Part shown: in pieces, positions 10,484 to 21,684 of the stretch
How positions within the stretch are numbered: position 1 is the stretch's first letter
How the letters are laid out: every line of letters begins with the position of its first letter
Origin: Bedellia somnulentella
Taxonomy: Eukaryota; Arthropoda; Insecta; Lepidoptera; Bedelliidae
DNA: 64,000 nucleotides
Assembly: GCA_963576735.1 (NCBI GenBank)
Contig: OY755187.1
Span: forward strand, 8,618,001 to 8,682,000
Direction: 5' to 3'
The notes under the pieces: generated by a model
What the model was told of the DNA's origin: nothing
What the model saw: the letters and a program-made list of their open reading frames with translations, nothing else
Databases searched by the model: none
Translations under genes and position numbers: made by a program

Positions 10484-11117
10484 TAAAAAATGCTGGTGAT
10501 AGCGGCGCGGCAGATCCTTCTTTCCTGCCATACCGACTGGAAGATTTGCAAGCATAGTAGATGGCACAGAACCGCCGGACATTTAAGTATCGCATCAAGC
10601 CACAAGTAATGCGTCAGGTTTACCGCAGAAACTGCATCACAAGAAAAAGAAACAGCAGAAAATCTTATTATTTTGCCCTCTGTGACTGTTATTAGTGGTA
10701 AGAACATTTATATTTGGTCACGATCGAAATATAATCACAGAAACGTAGTCCACAGTTTATCGGCCCGAAGCATGATGCCAGAGATGTCATTAGACCATTT
10801 AACTGTTTTGGAAAGTTTTACTTCTGCTATGATAGATGAAATCCTCTTACGCACTAATGAAGAAATTTCGGCGAAAGCCAGCAAGTATAAACAGATCCAC
10901 AATGAGTTTAGAATGTTTCGAATTTCTCTTACGCTGTCTTCATTTTGATGACCGCAGTACTCGTGAAGACAGGAGACAACATGACAAATTCGCTCCCATC
11001 CGAGACATTTGGGAGGTATTTATACCAAGATGTAGAGATCTATACAAGCCTAGCTCTTACATAACCATCGATTAACAGTTACTGGCTTTCAGAGGTCGAT
11101 GTTCAAAGTTGGTCGGC
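10484..11117 (+). pseudogene. piggyBac transposase fragment A (N-terminal half)
   Basis: Fragments read ISGKNIYIWSRS, SLDHLTVLESFTSAMIDEIL and, after a frameshift, 'SLECFEFLLRCLHFDDRSTREDRRQ', 'DKFAPIRDIWEVFI' and SSYITID. This is the part of piggyBac transposases leading to the first catalytic Asp, where the frame stops. It matches 34480-35110 at high identity. The remainder of the transposase is absent here, while the other copy keeps a C-terminal piece. Confidence 0.8.
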
Positions 11118-11450
11118 TTGTAACTTACAGTTGCCAAGTATCTGTAAAAAATTGTAACAATGTCTTACAATGAGGTAATTTCCTGTTTTATAAGAAGTTT
11201 ATTTCTACTTGCAATAAATGGTACTAGTCAAAAAAAGGCGACTAACACCGCCTTCTTTGACTACCACCATGTAGTATCTAACACTGAACTCGTGAGCTTT
11301 GAAGATAACTTTAGTACCGCTGATCGCTCGTGACAAATGTTTTTTTTTATACCTACAAGACTGTATTTCATTTTTTGGAAAGCTTAGTCCATAGATTTCT
11401 TACTGTAGGCAGGTACTTACTGTAGTTCGTTTTTTGTTTCAGCAAAGTCT
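11118..11450. other. Unassigned DNA before MADF-BESS remnant
   Basis: No ORF. It ends in a pyrimidine-rich tract with TTTCAG at about 11440-11445, a plausible splice acceptor for the following exon. Confidence 0.4.
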
Positions 11451-12106
11451 AAAATAAAAACATGGACAGCTTTGCGAGATTGGTGGATGAAATGCCATAG
11501 AAGACTTAAAGAAATGAAATCGGGATCAGGTGCTAAGCAGGTTCGTAAATGTAATTTTTACGACGAAATGTTATTTTTAACAAAAATTGCAACACGTCGA
11601 GACACTGAGTCAAATATACCCAAAACGACAAACGTGGAAAGAACTCCCGTAGAACATACAGCGATCGCGAAGAAAAAGAAACAGGAGAGGTGGACCAAAA
11701 TATGGCAGAATTTATAAAAACTGTTACCAAAGAAGAAGAGAGCGGTGCCATGTCCTTTTTTAAAAGTATAGCTTCGAGTGTTGATAAGTTTAGTGATGAG
11801 GAAATGGTGGATTTCCAGTTTGAAGTTTTAAAACTTGTGCGTGCCACGCAACAACGAAAGGGAAGTGATGTTCAGCATCAGTGGAGTACTGAGTATTACA
11901 AAACCACGCAGCCTTCTACGTCGTTATTTAACTTATCCGGCCCATCATACTCAACTCGACCAGGTTACAGTACTCAAAAATCTACATCGATTGAATTTGA
12001 CTCCGAAACTATTAGTAGTGTGGAAACATCCTATACAGATGAATTTCAGTTTGACTTTTCTAAAGAATATGAAGATTTGGAGTCTGTTGAATTTAGAAAT
12101 ATGTAA
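11446..12106 (+). pseudogene. MADF-BESS protein remnant
   Basis: After a TTTCAG acceptor the sequence reads KIKTWTALRDWW, then MKSGSGAKQVRKCNFYDEMLFL, which is the C-terminal half of a MADF (Myb/SANT-like) DNA-binding domain. A frameshift near 11685 leads to DQNMAEFIKTV and a 'FSDEEMVDFQFEVLKLV' helix typical of a BESS motif, followed by a Ser/Thr-rich acidic tail to the stop. Such proteins are host regulators, and MADF/Myb-like proteins are also the accessory ORF of PIF/Harbinger transposons. A Harbinger transposase fragment lies about 140 bp downstream on the other strand, so a transposon origin is plausible but not proven. Confidence 0.65.
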
Positions 12107-12246
12107 CACTTCAAAGACATTGATTATTGTGAAACGTTAAAATAAATATGCTTAAAAATAATGATGATCCATCCGACCGATTTTCGGTCATGGCGACCAC
12201 TTAAAAAACTCCTAATCGGCTCTTCTTTCATGAGCCCGAAGATGGC

Positions 12247-12459
12247 TTATGTTATTTTGGTATTTTCATGTCGTATATTATTTTCTATAGTTGTCAAAAG
12301 CTTGTCAAACGTAGTCATTTTCATGCGAAAATAATCCACAATTTTTTTCTCATGTTGTCGCATTACACTGTAAAGGGTAATGAACCCACCAAACTCATTT
12401 TTCTCTTGTATAATTGGATGAACCCAGTAGAGTTTCTTGTTTTTTGTTTCCCTTTTCAT
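12247..12459 (-). pseudogene. PIF/Harbinger transposase N-terminal fragment, copy A
   Basis: The reverse strand encodes about 70 residues: KKLYWVHPIIQEKNEFGGF, LRQHEKK-like (VMRQHEKKIVDYFRM) and TFDKLLTTIENNI. This matches the conserved N-terminal segment of Harbinger nucleases (RRYWVHP...YFRM....FD.LL). It is cut off before the DDE core. It is virtually identical to 29328-29540. The adjoining DNA is split by the BEL/Pao insertion at 12493. Confidence 0.75.
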
Positions 12460-12492
12460 TTTCTTCTAATAATAATATGAATTCATCATTCT

Positions 12493-12733
12493 TGTTTAGT
12501 ATTCACTAAATTATTGTCTGTGGTTTTCATGTATAGCTGTCTCGCTCTATTGCTTTCTCTCTCTTTCACACATCGTCTGTGCCAACGTAACATTGTGCTC
12601 CACATAATTTAATTAATTAAAAATAGAAAGACTGATCTAAAGTTCTCCTAACTGCATTTTATGTACAAGTGTAAAGTGAATAACGTGTGCCAATAAACAT
12701 TCAAACCATAAGAAGCTGTTTCAATCTTATACA
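12493..12733 (+). repeat. 5' LTR of BEL/Pao element
   Basis: 241 bp, TG...CA, with AATAAA near its 3' end. It is followed by a leader beginning TGAATTGGTCCATTCGAG, the probable tRNA primer-binding region. Confidence 0.92.
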
Positions 12734-13112
12734 TGAATTGGTCCATTCGAGCAGCGAGCAAGGACAAGGAGGAAGCCATCTTGAACAGAATTTACAGAAT
12801 TCAGATAAGCAAAATCTCAATTTTACATTGGCAACTTCCGGGAACCCCAGCGCCATCTGTTAGGAAACTGAGAAAAAACAGCTCTGTTTTACCCTAAGTG
12901 ACATACACTATTGAGCCAACGTTCATAGACAACGGGAGCCATCTATCGGAATACCGAAGAAACTATACTATACTTTATCGACACATCTACTAAAAAGGAA
13001 TACCTTTGACTACATCGCTTTATCGAGCGGCCGGAAGTGATCAAAAATTCTCTCTCTCCGCCATACTTGTCCGACGGAACATCTTAAAATTTTAGCTACA
13101 CAATAAAATTAA

Positions 13113-16100
13113 ATGCAATCCGTTAAAATGACTACTACTAATCAGGACAAGGATACATTCATAAAAAAACGAAGTAGTATCAAAGGGAAGCTAACACGGC
13201 TCTTCAACTTCGCCTCACAGTTGGATCCGCAAAGCACCACGCCCTCGCACCATGAGGTGCGCGTGAGGCTGGAGGACATGAATTCAATACTTATTCAATT
13301 CGAAGAGATACAGGACAGTATTGAAGAAATCAGCGAATATACTGAAGAACATGAAGAGGTAAGAGCGGCCTTTGAAAATAGGTATTACGAAACTAAAGCC
13401 CTCATGGAGTCATACCTGGGCGGCGTCGGCACAACCTCACAGCCAGCCACTTCACGACAACATGACTGTACACCACAAAGGAAGCCCCAGGTGAAGCTGC
13501 CGCTACTCGAGCTGCCGAGGTTCGACGGGGACATCCGGCAATGGCCGGCGTTTAAGAATATATTTTACGCGTCCGTGGACAGCGCGGATCTGCCAACGGT
13601 CAACAAGCTACAGTATCTGAAGTCGGCGCTGACAGGGGAAGCTGCAGGTTTGGTTAACTCTCTACTTATTACGGAAGAAAACTACACAAAGGCTCTTGAC
13701 ATATTAAACAGAAGGTATGAAAACAAAACATTAATTGTTAACTTTCACTTAAAAGCCATGCTCAACTTCACCTCTATATCGAAGTTCAACTTAAAAGAAT
13801 TTCTGGTAATATTACAACAAAGTTTAGATTCTCTCAAAGCAATACATCTTCCTGTAGACGAATGGGACACATTATTAGTCTTTTTGATAAGTCAAAAGCT
13901 GGACAATTCCCTGCGTGCTGCATGGGAAATCAACCGCAAAGATAGTTCAATTGCTACTTTGTCAGAACTGCTGGAATTCCTAAACCTACGACGAACTGCC
14001 TTTGAATTGATAAATGATAAACAACAGTCACAACAGCATTGTACAATCAAAAACTCTCATCATGTATCCACTACTGACAACAATGTTACATGTATAATGT
14101 GTGGAAACTCGCACCCCCTATACAAATGTCCTACCTACCTAGAAATGTCAGTCTCAAATCGCATACAGTTTATAAAAGCTAAATCTCTGTGTTATAATTG
14201 CTTACAGCCATACCAGGCTAAACATAAGTGCTCTATATATAAATGTCAAACGTGCCGGGGAAGGCATCACTCAAGTATACATACTGACTTCCCACCTGCA
14301 ACTACAGTGAGTTCTGATTTACTGAAGCCATTTACACAAGCTTCTCATGCTACTACTAACCCGCCACAAGCAAGTAGTCAAGTACTAACGTCGAATATAA
14401 ATGAAAAAACTGTGCCTTCACAACAGCAAGACACACAACTAACCTCACCTGCCACAGTGCTTATGTCACATACTAACCTACAACAAATTTTACTATCCAC
14501 AGCTAGAATAAAGATACAAGATGCTAATGGCAAATGGATAACAGCTCGTGCTCTCTTGGATACTGGAAGCGAAGTCAACATTGTTACCCGTAGACTTGCC
14601 TTAGCTTTACAACTTAAGGAAAACCTAAACCAATGCACCATACAAGGGGTAGGCAACAGCCACAATCAAACACAAGTAAATGTTAATGCCAATATTTCAT
14701 CACACTATGACAACTATCAAACAAATCTTACATTCTTAGTCATGAATAACATTACTGTGCCACTACCACATACATTCATAGACACACACTCATGGAACAT
14801 ACCAAACCAACCAGCCAGTACACTAGCCGATCCTACATTCTTTAAACCAGGTGCTATTGACCTCCTCATAGGAGCAGAACTCTTCTATGACACACTACAA
14901 ACAGGACACATCAAGTTAGGTCCCAACATGCCTCATTTAATACAAACTACATTAGGGTGGGTTGTATCGGGTCCAGTTAACACTAATTTACCTTGTGGCA
15001 CTCAGCGAGTCAACATGCATGTTTCACAGTCAACTGAATCTCTCTTAAGCTCATTTTGGGATCAAGAGGAGATGCCTCCTGTGAAGTTACTGTCCCCAGA
15101 GGATAAATATTGTGAGGATTTATACAAAGCCACAACTACACAAGATCATACAGGTCACTACACAGTTAATCTTCCATTACAAGAAGAAAAAGTTCATGAA
15201 TTAGGTTCTTCATTTAACACTGCTTATTGCTACCTTAGGCAACTTGAATCAACCTTTCAGAAAGATCCAAACATTTATGAGAAATACAAAGCTTTCATAC
15301 ATGAGTTCATTGACCTTGGTCATGTTCAATACATAGACAGGTTTTCTCCCAATGACAGACCAGCATTTTATCTGCCACACTTTGCTATTATAAAGCCTGA
15401 AAGTAGAACAACAAAATTGAGGACAGTGTTTCATGCAAGTTCTAAAAGTTCAACGGGTGTGTCTCTCAATGACATACTTTATGAAGGCCCCAATATATAT
15501 AATGATCTGACAGATGTCGTGATACGATTCAGACTATACAAGTATGTCATTTCATGTGACATTGTCAAAATGTTTAGAGGAATTTTTATAAATCCCGAAC
15601 AACGCAGTTTACAAAGAGTGCTCTGGAGAGATTCACCTACCGAACCTCTCAAATGTCTAGAACTAACAACTGTCACCTATGGAACAAAATGTGCCCCATA
15701 TTTAGCTTGTCGAACAATGCTAGACCTTGCTGAAAAACATACAGACACACACCCACTAGCTTCTAAATGCATCAAGAATAATAGTTACATGGATGACTAT
15801 CTCACAGGGTCACAGTCCATGCAGGAATGTATAAAATTGTGCCTACAGTTAATAGATCTATTGTCTAAAGCTGGTTTTAGACTACACAAGTGGACAACTA
15901 ATAACCCACACATTCTTAAACAAATAGGAATTACATACAATGAAACTTCACCAATCTCACAGCGAGATCACTCTTCTGAACATAACAACTATGAATTCAC
16001 ACCTACAGACAAAGTTAAAACGCTAGGGTTGAACTGGACACATACTCTGGATGTGCTTCAAATATCTATACCAACACCAACTAGCAAAAAAAACACAAAG

Positions 16101-18451
16101 AGAAATATTCTGTCACAGATTTCTCAGATATTTGATCCAATAGGTATTGTAGCCCCTACAACTATTAATGCTAAACTTTTGATGCAGGCCATCTGCAAAG
16201 AGAATAAAGATTGGGACTCATTAGTTTCATCTGAATTAGAAGCAAAGTGGCTACAATTTATCAGTCAACTACATTATTTACAAGAAATTCAAATACCTAG
16301 ATGGTATTTCACAGACATACCTACTAAGATATATCTAGTTGGTTTCTGTGATGCTTCTCACAAAGCATTTGGTGCATGCCTTTACTTAAAAGCAACTTAT
16401 AACTGCAAACCTCCCACAACTACAATTGTTATGGCAAAATCTAGAGTCGCTCCATTGAAAAAACAACAGTCTATTCCTAGGCTAGAACTATGTGGTGCAG
16501 TGCTTTTATCAAAAATAACTAATAGATTTTTAGACAGGATAAACAATGAAATAAATATTAATGACATATATTTATTTTCAGACTCAAATATAGTTTTATG
16601 TTGGATTAAAGCACCATACAAGCATAAACATGACACATATGTATCACACCGTCTTATGCAGGTCATTGACACCACCAAAAGTAAGAATTGGTACTACATA
16701 AACACAAAACAAAACCCTGCTGATCTTATCACTCGAGGAGTGATGCCTAAAGATCTACCAACTTGTCAACTGTGGTGGCAAGGCGCCCCATGGATGGCTA
16801 ATGATTTATCATCTTGGCCTATACTCACACCTTCTGAGGAAGACATAAGTACACACCAGAACAAAGAAGAAAAAGTTGTAAATACCACTAGTAGTATATC
16901 TTGCTTAAATTACTCTTTCTTCTATGATCTGTTTCTTAAACAATCAAATTTTACAAAATTGAATAGAATAATGGCATACATGTTGAGATTTATGCATAAT
17001 ATATCAAACAAAACAAACAAACATTCCTCATACTTGAGTGTTACAGAACTGAATAAAGCACATGACTTTATTATAAGAATAACTCAAGGACACACATTTC
17101 CTAAAGAAATATCTGAATTACAGTCCACTCTCAAAAAATCAAATTATGACTCACACAAGTCATCATTCAAGTCAAGTCCCATAAGAAAGTTAAATCCTTT
17201 CTTAGATGAAAACAAACTGATACGCACAGGTGGTCGAATTCAGCATTCTGATATCCCATACAATCAGGCTCATCCTATTATACTGCCAGCTAAAGATCAC
17301 ATCACAACACTCATCATACAATATTACCATTTGAAACTATTACATTCAGGCATTCAAAACACACTGTATAACTTAAGACTAAAATATTGGCCTATTCATG
17401 GCAGGAATGAAGTAAAAAAGGTTATTCATTCATGTGTCAGGTGCATTAGGTATAGAGGTCAAGTTTGTGGTCAACAAATGTCGAACCTTCCTACTCCAAG
17501 AGTCACTTTAACTCATGTGTTTGATAAAGTTGGCATGGATTTTAGTGGTGCTATAGCCATACGCAGTGCCATGACTAGAAATCGCAAGTATTATAAAGGG
17601 TACATTTGCTTGTTTGTGTGCCTAGCTACTAGGGCTTTGCATTTAGAATTAGTGACTGACCTTAGTGCACAAGCCCTAATTTGTGCAATGAAACGTTTTA
17701 TTTCAAGGCGAGGAATTTTTAGTACTTGCTATTCAGATAATGCTACAAATTTTAAAGGAAGTAAATCAGAACTACACGAGTTGTATAAAATTTTAAAAAT
17801 GATGATTCATATAGCCAAATAATAGATTTCTGTACTTCAAATGAAGTAGAATTCAAATTTACAGTACCATTAGCTAGCCACATGGGTGGTATATACGAAG
17901 CAGGAATAAAGTCTGTAAAATCATTACTTAAAAGACATCTCTACAGTACTAAGTTGACTTATGAGTTATTGTATACTGTAATTGTTCAAATTGAAGGAAT
18001 TGTCAACTCAAGGCCACTTTGTCCATTAACTGATTTACCTAATGATGTAACTTGTCTAACACCTTCTCATTTTATTATAGGCAGAGCAATGACTGATCTG
18101 CCTGAACCAAATATGTTAGATTGTAATGAATCTAGATTAAATGTTTATCAAAAAGTTATAACATTAAAACAAAGATTTTGGAAAGAATTTTATAGTAACT
18201 ATTTGTCTGAGCTGCAAACTAGAAATAAATGGCTACAACCTAAGCCTAATTTAAAAATAGGAGATCTGGTGATTGTTAAGGACGAAATAGTTCCTCCTAC
18301 TTGCTGGCCCCTGGGCAGAGTAATTTCATTAAATATGAATAAAACTGATAACCTGGTCAGGTCTGTAGTTATACTTACTTCCAAAGGTCAATTTTCAAGG
18401 CCAATTCATAAGTTAATTTTACTACCACTTGACAAGGATATTAGTACATAA
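13113..18451 (+). pseudogene. BEL/Pao Gag-Pol polyprotein, one frameshift
   Basis: A continuous 1,569-codon frame, then a frameshift, then 189 more codons. Domains in order: Gag region of the DUF1759 type (about residues 130-300, PRFDGDIRQWPAF); zinc knuckles (about 328-375, CIMCGNSHPLYKC and CYNCL); aspartic protease (about 482, LLDTGSEVN); reverse transcriptase with YMDD (about 891); RNase H (CDASHKAFG, about 1078); integrase zinc finger (LLHSG...CVRCIR, about 1405-1445); and integrase core with the first Asp (GMDFSG) and second Asp (CYSDNATNFKG). The frame breaks in an A-rich stretch near 17795, between the second Asp and the third acidic residue (GGIYEAGIK). The C-terminal part then finishes normally (LTPSHFIIGRAM...). 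The frameshift is the only lesion I see. Confidence 0.93.
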
Positions 18452-18983
18452 TTTTAATATGTTAGTACTTAAGCTTATATGAGTAATATGTTAGTAGCTA
18501 CATAAGTTAATTTGATATGATAAATAAATTCATGTTTAGTTGTATGTTTAGAAATAAGATTTTGTAGCTAGTACTTAATGGTAATAATTACAAACTTTCT
18601 CATTTGCATGTTGTTTAGTACACAACCTATTTAGCACAATGTTTAGAATGCTATCATAAAGCCATATTTTATTAAATAATAATTCATGGTCTAAGATACT
18701 CTATTCTACTCTACTCTATTCTCTTTTTGTTATAAAGTAACTACAACCTATAATAGATAACATATTCAAATATTAAAGTAATACCTAAAAACTTTACCAT
18801 TGTTCAAATGTTATAAAGCTTGATACTAACAACCGTTGTACCTACCTACTTATTATAGCTAGAAAATTAAACGACATTTTAATTGTAGTAGTTTATTAAA
18901 TTATCAACCACAACTAGTTTACATAGGTTTCTTTTACATTGTAATTAACTCTAACTTTATGTTACTAAATTGAGGGGCGAGAA
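18452..18983 (+). other. 3' noncoding region of BEL/Pao with polypurine tract
   Basis: AT-rich and without an ORF. It ends in TTGAGGGGCGAGAA directly before the LTR. There is no env-like gene. Confidence 0.7.
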
Positions 18984-19224
18984 TGTTTAGTATTCACTAA
19001 ATTATTGTCTGTGGTTTTCATGTATAGCTGTCTCGCTCTATTGCTTTCTCTCTCTCTCACACATCGTCTGTAACAACGTAACATTGTGCTCCACATAATT
19101 TAATTAATTAAAAATAGAAAGACTGATCTAAAGTTCTCCTAACTGCATTTTATGTACAAGTGTAAAGTGAATAACGTGTGCCAATAAACATTCAAACCAT
19201 AAGAAGCTGTTTCAATCTTATACA
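18984..19224 (+). repeat. 3' LTR of BEL/Pao element
   Basis: 241 bp, differing from the 5' LTR at a few bases (for example CTGTAACAACG versus CTGTGCCAACG). It is followed by the ATTCT duplication. Confidence 0.92.
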
Positions 19225-19229
19225 ATTCT

Positions 19230-19837
19230 TTTTTGCTTTGTAGTGTTAGGATAATAAGCTTAGTGTCAAGCCATTTTAGGTATTCATGTAATTATCATGT
19301 CAGTCAATATCAATATCGAAATCAATATCAGTCATGTAATAGTAAAGTTTGATAGTTTAACTTGATCGGAAGTCAATTTTATATTTTATGAAAAGTAAAC
19401 TCGACAAATGTCTTTTTGATAACTAAGACAGACGCTAACTTAAATGGAAGTGTATTTAATTATTTTATACATGTTAAGTCCACTTTAGCCATATTGTTTT
19501 TTTTTTCATTTATGTACTCAGAATCGTTTATATTTTCCGGAGCCACAATGTATTAAGTCCTACGGGGCCGCCGTATTAGAAAAATACTTAAAATTATATT
19601 ACTTTATGTCCATTAACAGTCAGGGCCATAACAAGCCACGTCCAACTTAACACAATATGGCTCTGACTATTTCCCAGTATGGCAGCACTAAATTGTGACA
19701 TAAACTAAAGAAAAAAAAATCCGCGTAATTCCGCCCGCGCATTTTCTTTTTTTCTGCTCGCGTAGTCTCCTGTTTTTGTTTGAGTTAAGTTATTTTAATA
19801 AATAATTACGTGTTATTTAATGATAATTCATGCTAAA
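19230..19837 (+). other. Upstream noncoding part of duplicated segment (copy A)
   Basis: Matches 29571-30222 almost base for base. Differences include a shorter version of the stretch near 19470 (copy B has about 30 extra bases near 29812-29850). No separate gene is visible. Confidence 0.6.
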
Positions 19838-21683
19838 ATGAATAAATATACTCGTGGAGAACACTTTATTGATGTAAGTATGATAGATAACTGAATTAAA
19901 TCGTAGTGATAAAATGTCAACTCAACTTTAGCACTGGAAGATTAAACACATAATTTATTCGTGTGTTACTTTTTCAGCTTGTTTTATCCATAGATTAATC
20001 TTTGAACCAAGCTTCTAATGTTTTGTCTTCAAACCAAGTCGTATCCTCTCAAACTTCGGGCATTTCTGATCTTAATACTGTGAGTGTTCAAGTTGGTAAT
20101 TTTCAATGCTGTTTTTCATATATTACTGCTGTTTACTCTTGGTTTTTTCAATAAAACTATTTTATTTCATTGCAGAAAATATAGAAATCCAACAAATATG
20201 TAATGATAATTGCCAGAACCAATACACTGATCAGAGTGATCAGAGATCTCAGGTAAATATTATTTTAATAAACATACCTGTAAGTTATATAGTTCAGTAG
20301 TATGTTATTTACCTAGCTATCTAAACTTATATTGTCTATTTTATTGCATTTTAGGACAATTCTCGTACCATACAAGAAATCTTTCACTACCCTGTCGATA
20401 GTGATGATTCGATAACTCACTATTCGGATTCAGACAATGATCCAAATTTTACTGTACCAGAGTCAAAAGAAGTGTCCAGTGAAGAAGATAACATACCCTT
20501 ATCATTCATAGATACAAATAATAACATTGAGACTACAGGACCAAAACAGACTAGAAAAAGAAGGCGAAATGTAAATGCATGGAAATGTTAACAGCGTAAA
20601 ATTAAAAGGTGTACAGGTAAAAGTTATGTGACAGCTAAGGGCAATAAAACTGTTCCTGCTAAGACTCTTAAGCCTCCATGCTTGGCATCATGTAGAAAGA
20701 AATGTACAGAAAAAATACCTCATGAAGTAAGACAAAGTATATTTGATATTTTTTATAGGGAGGATTTTGACCTCAACATGAAGAGGTTGTTTGTAGCAAA
20801 AAGAGTGGAAAAAGTAGAAGTTAAGAGGAGGCGTTCCCGAACTGGCACTAGGGAAAATAAAAGGAATTCCAGTCTAAACTATAGCTTTATTGTTAATGAA
20901 AAGGTCACTCCAGTATGTAAAACTTATTTTTTAAGTACACTTTCTATATCACATAGCTTTGTTGATGTTGCACTAGTGAAAACAATTGAAGGAGGTAGTG
21001 TGACAAGTGACCAGAGAGGTAAACATCCCCCAGCTAATAAACTTGATGATGTTTGATGTGTTAGAAATTCGGTGAGAAGACACATAGAGACATTTCCAGC
21101 TATAGAAAGCCATTACAGTAGGGAACTAACTAAGCGTAAATACCTTGGTAATTATTTATGTATCAAAAAAATGTATTCATTATATGCAGAGAAATGTAAA
21201 GAACTAAACTTACCTCACCAAAACATTGCAAAAGAATGGCTCTATTATGATATATTTAACAATGAATATAATCTTTCTTTTAAACAACCTGCAAATGCCA
21301 CATGTGATACTTGTGATGAATTTAAAATTGCCATTGAACAAGTTACTATACCAAGTGAAAAACAGCTCATTCAAATAGATTTTGATAGACATTTGTTAGA
21401 GAGTGAGAGGAGATATAGAATGAAATCATCTGATAAACTACTATCTACAGCTGATAAAAAAAAAGAAAGTTATAATGATAGATTTGCAAAAGTGTTTAGC
21501 TACACCATATCTTACTAACTCTTAGATGTTCTACTTGAGAAAGCTCTGGACACTTAACAATATTTGATGCTTCTAAGAATGAAATATTTTGTGCAATGTG
21601 GGATGAGACAGTTAGTGGTAGAGGTGGTTGTGAAATAGCTTCTTGTCTTTTCAAATGGGCGAAAGAAAGCATTGATAACGATA
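19838..21683 (+). pseudogene. Unnamed transposase-like gene, copy A (truncated by LINE)
   Basis: A multi-exon gene in decay. A possible first exon, MNKYTRGEHFID, ends at GTAAGT. Further exons follow acceptors near 19977, 20175 and 20354. The main coding part carries CLASCRKKCTEKIPHEVRQSIF, a basic block, RNSVRRHIETFPAIESHY, KKMYSLYAEKC and a CDTCDEF motif. It continues into WDETVSGRGGCEIAS before an antisense LINE cuts it at 21685. The complete version is at 30223-32420. It shares in-frame stops with that copy (after LVLSID and after NAWKC) and adds others. This architecture (KRK...CR.KC, later SDNCGGQNRN) occurs in many arthropod genomes as repeat proteins. I cannot name the superfamily. Confidence 0.6.
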
Positions 21684-21684
21684 T

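Larger units (their letters stand above)
12493..19224 (+). mobile_element. BEL/Pao LTR retrotransposon (6.7 kb)
   Basis: Two 241 bp LTRs in direct orientation (TGTTTAGTAT...CTTATACA) bracket a gag-pol region and are flanked by an ATTCT duplication (12488-12492, 19225-19229). The empty site is visible at 29565-29580, where ATTCT occurs once in the second copy of the host repeat. The LTRs differ at about three positions, so insertion is recent. A purine tract (TTGAGGGGCGAGAA) precedes the 3' LTR. Confidence 0.95.

Noticed and set aside
14378..16678. Reverse-strand frames inside the BEL/Pao Gag-Pol region
   Set aside because: Shadows of the long forward polyprotein; no independent motifs.
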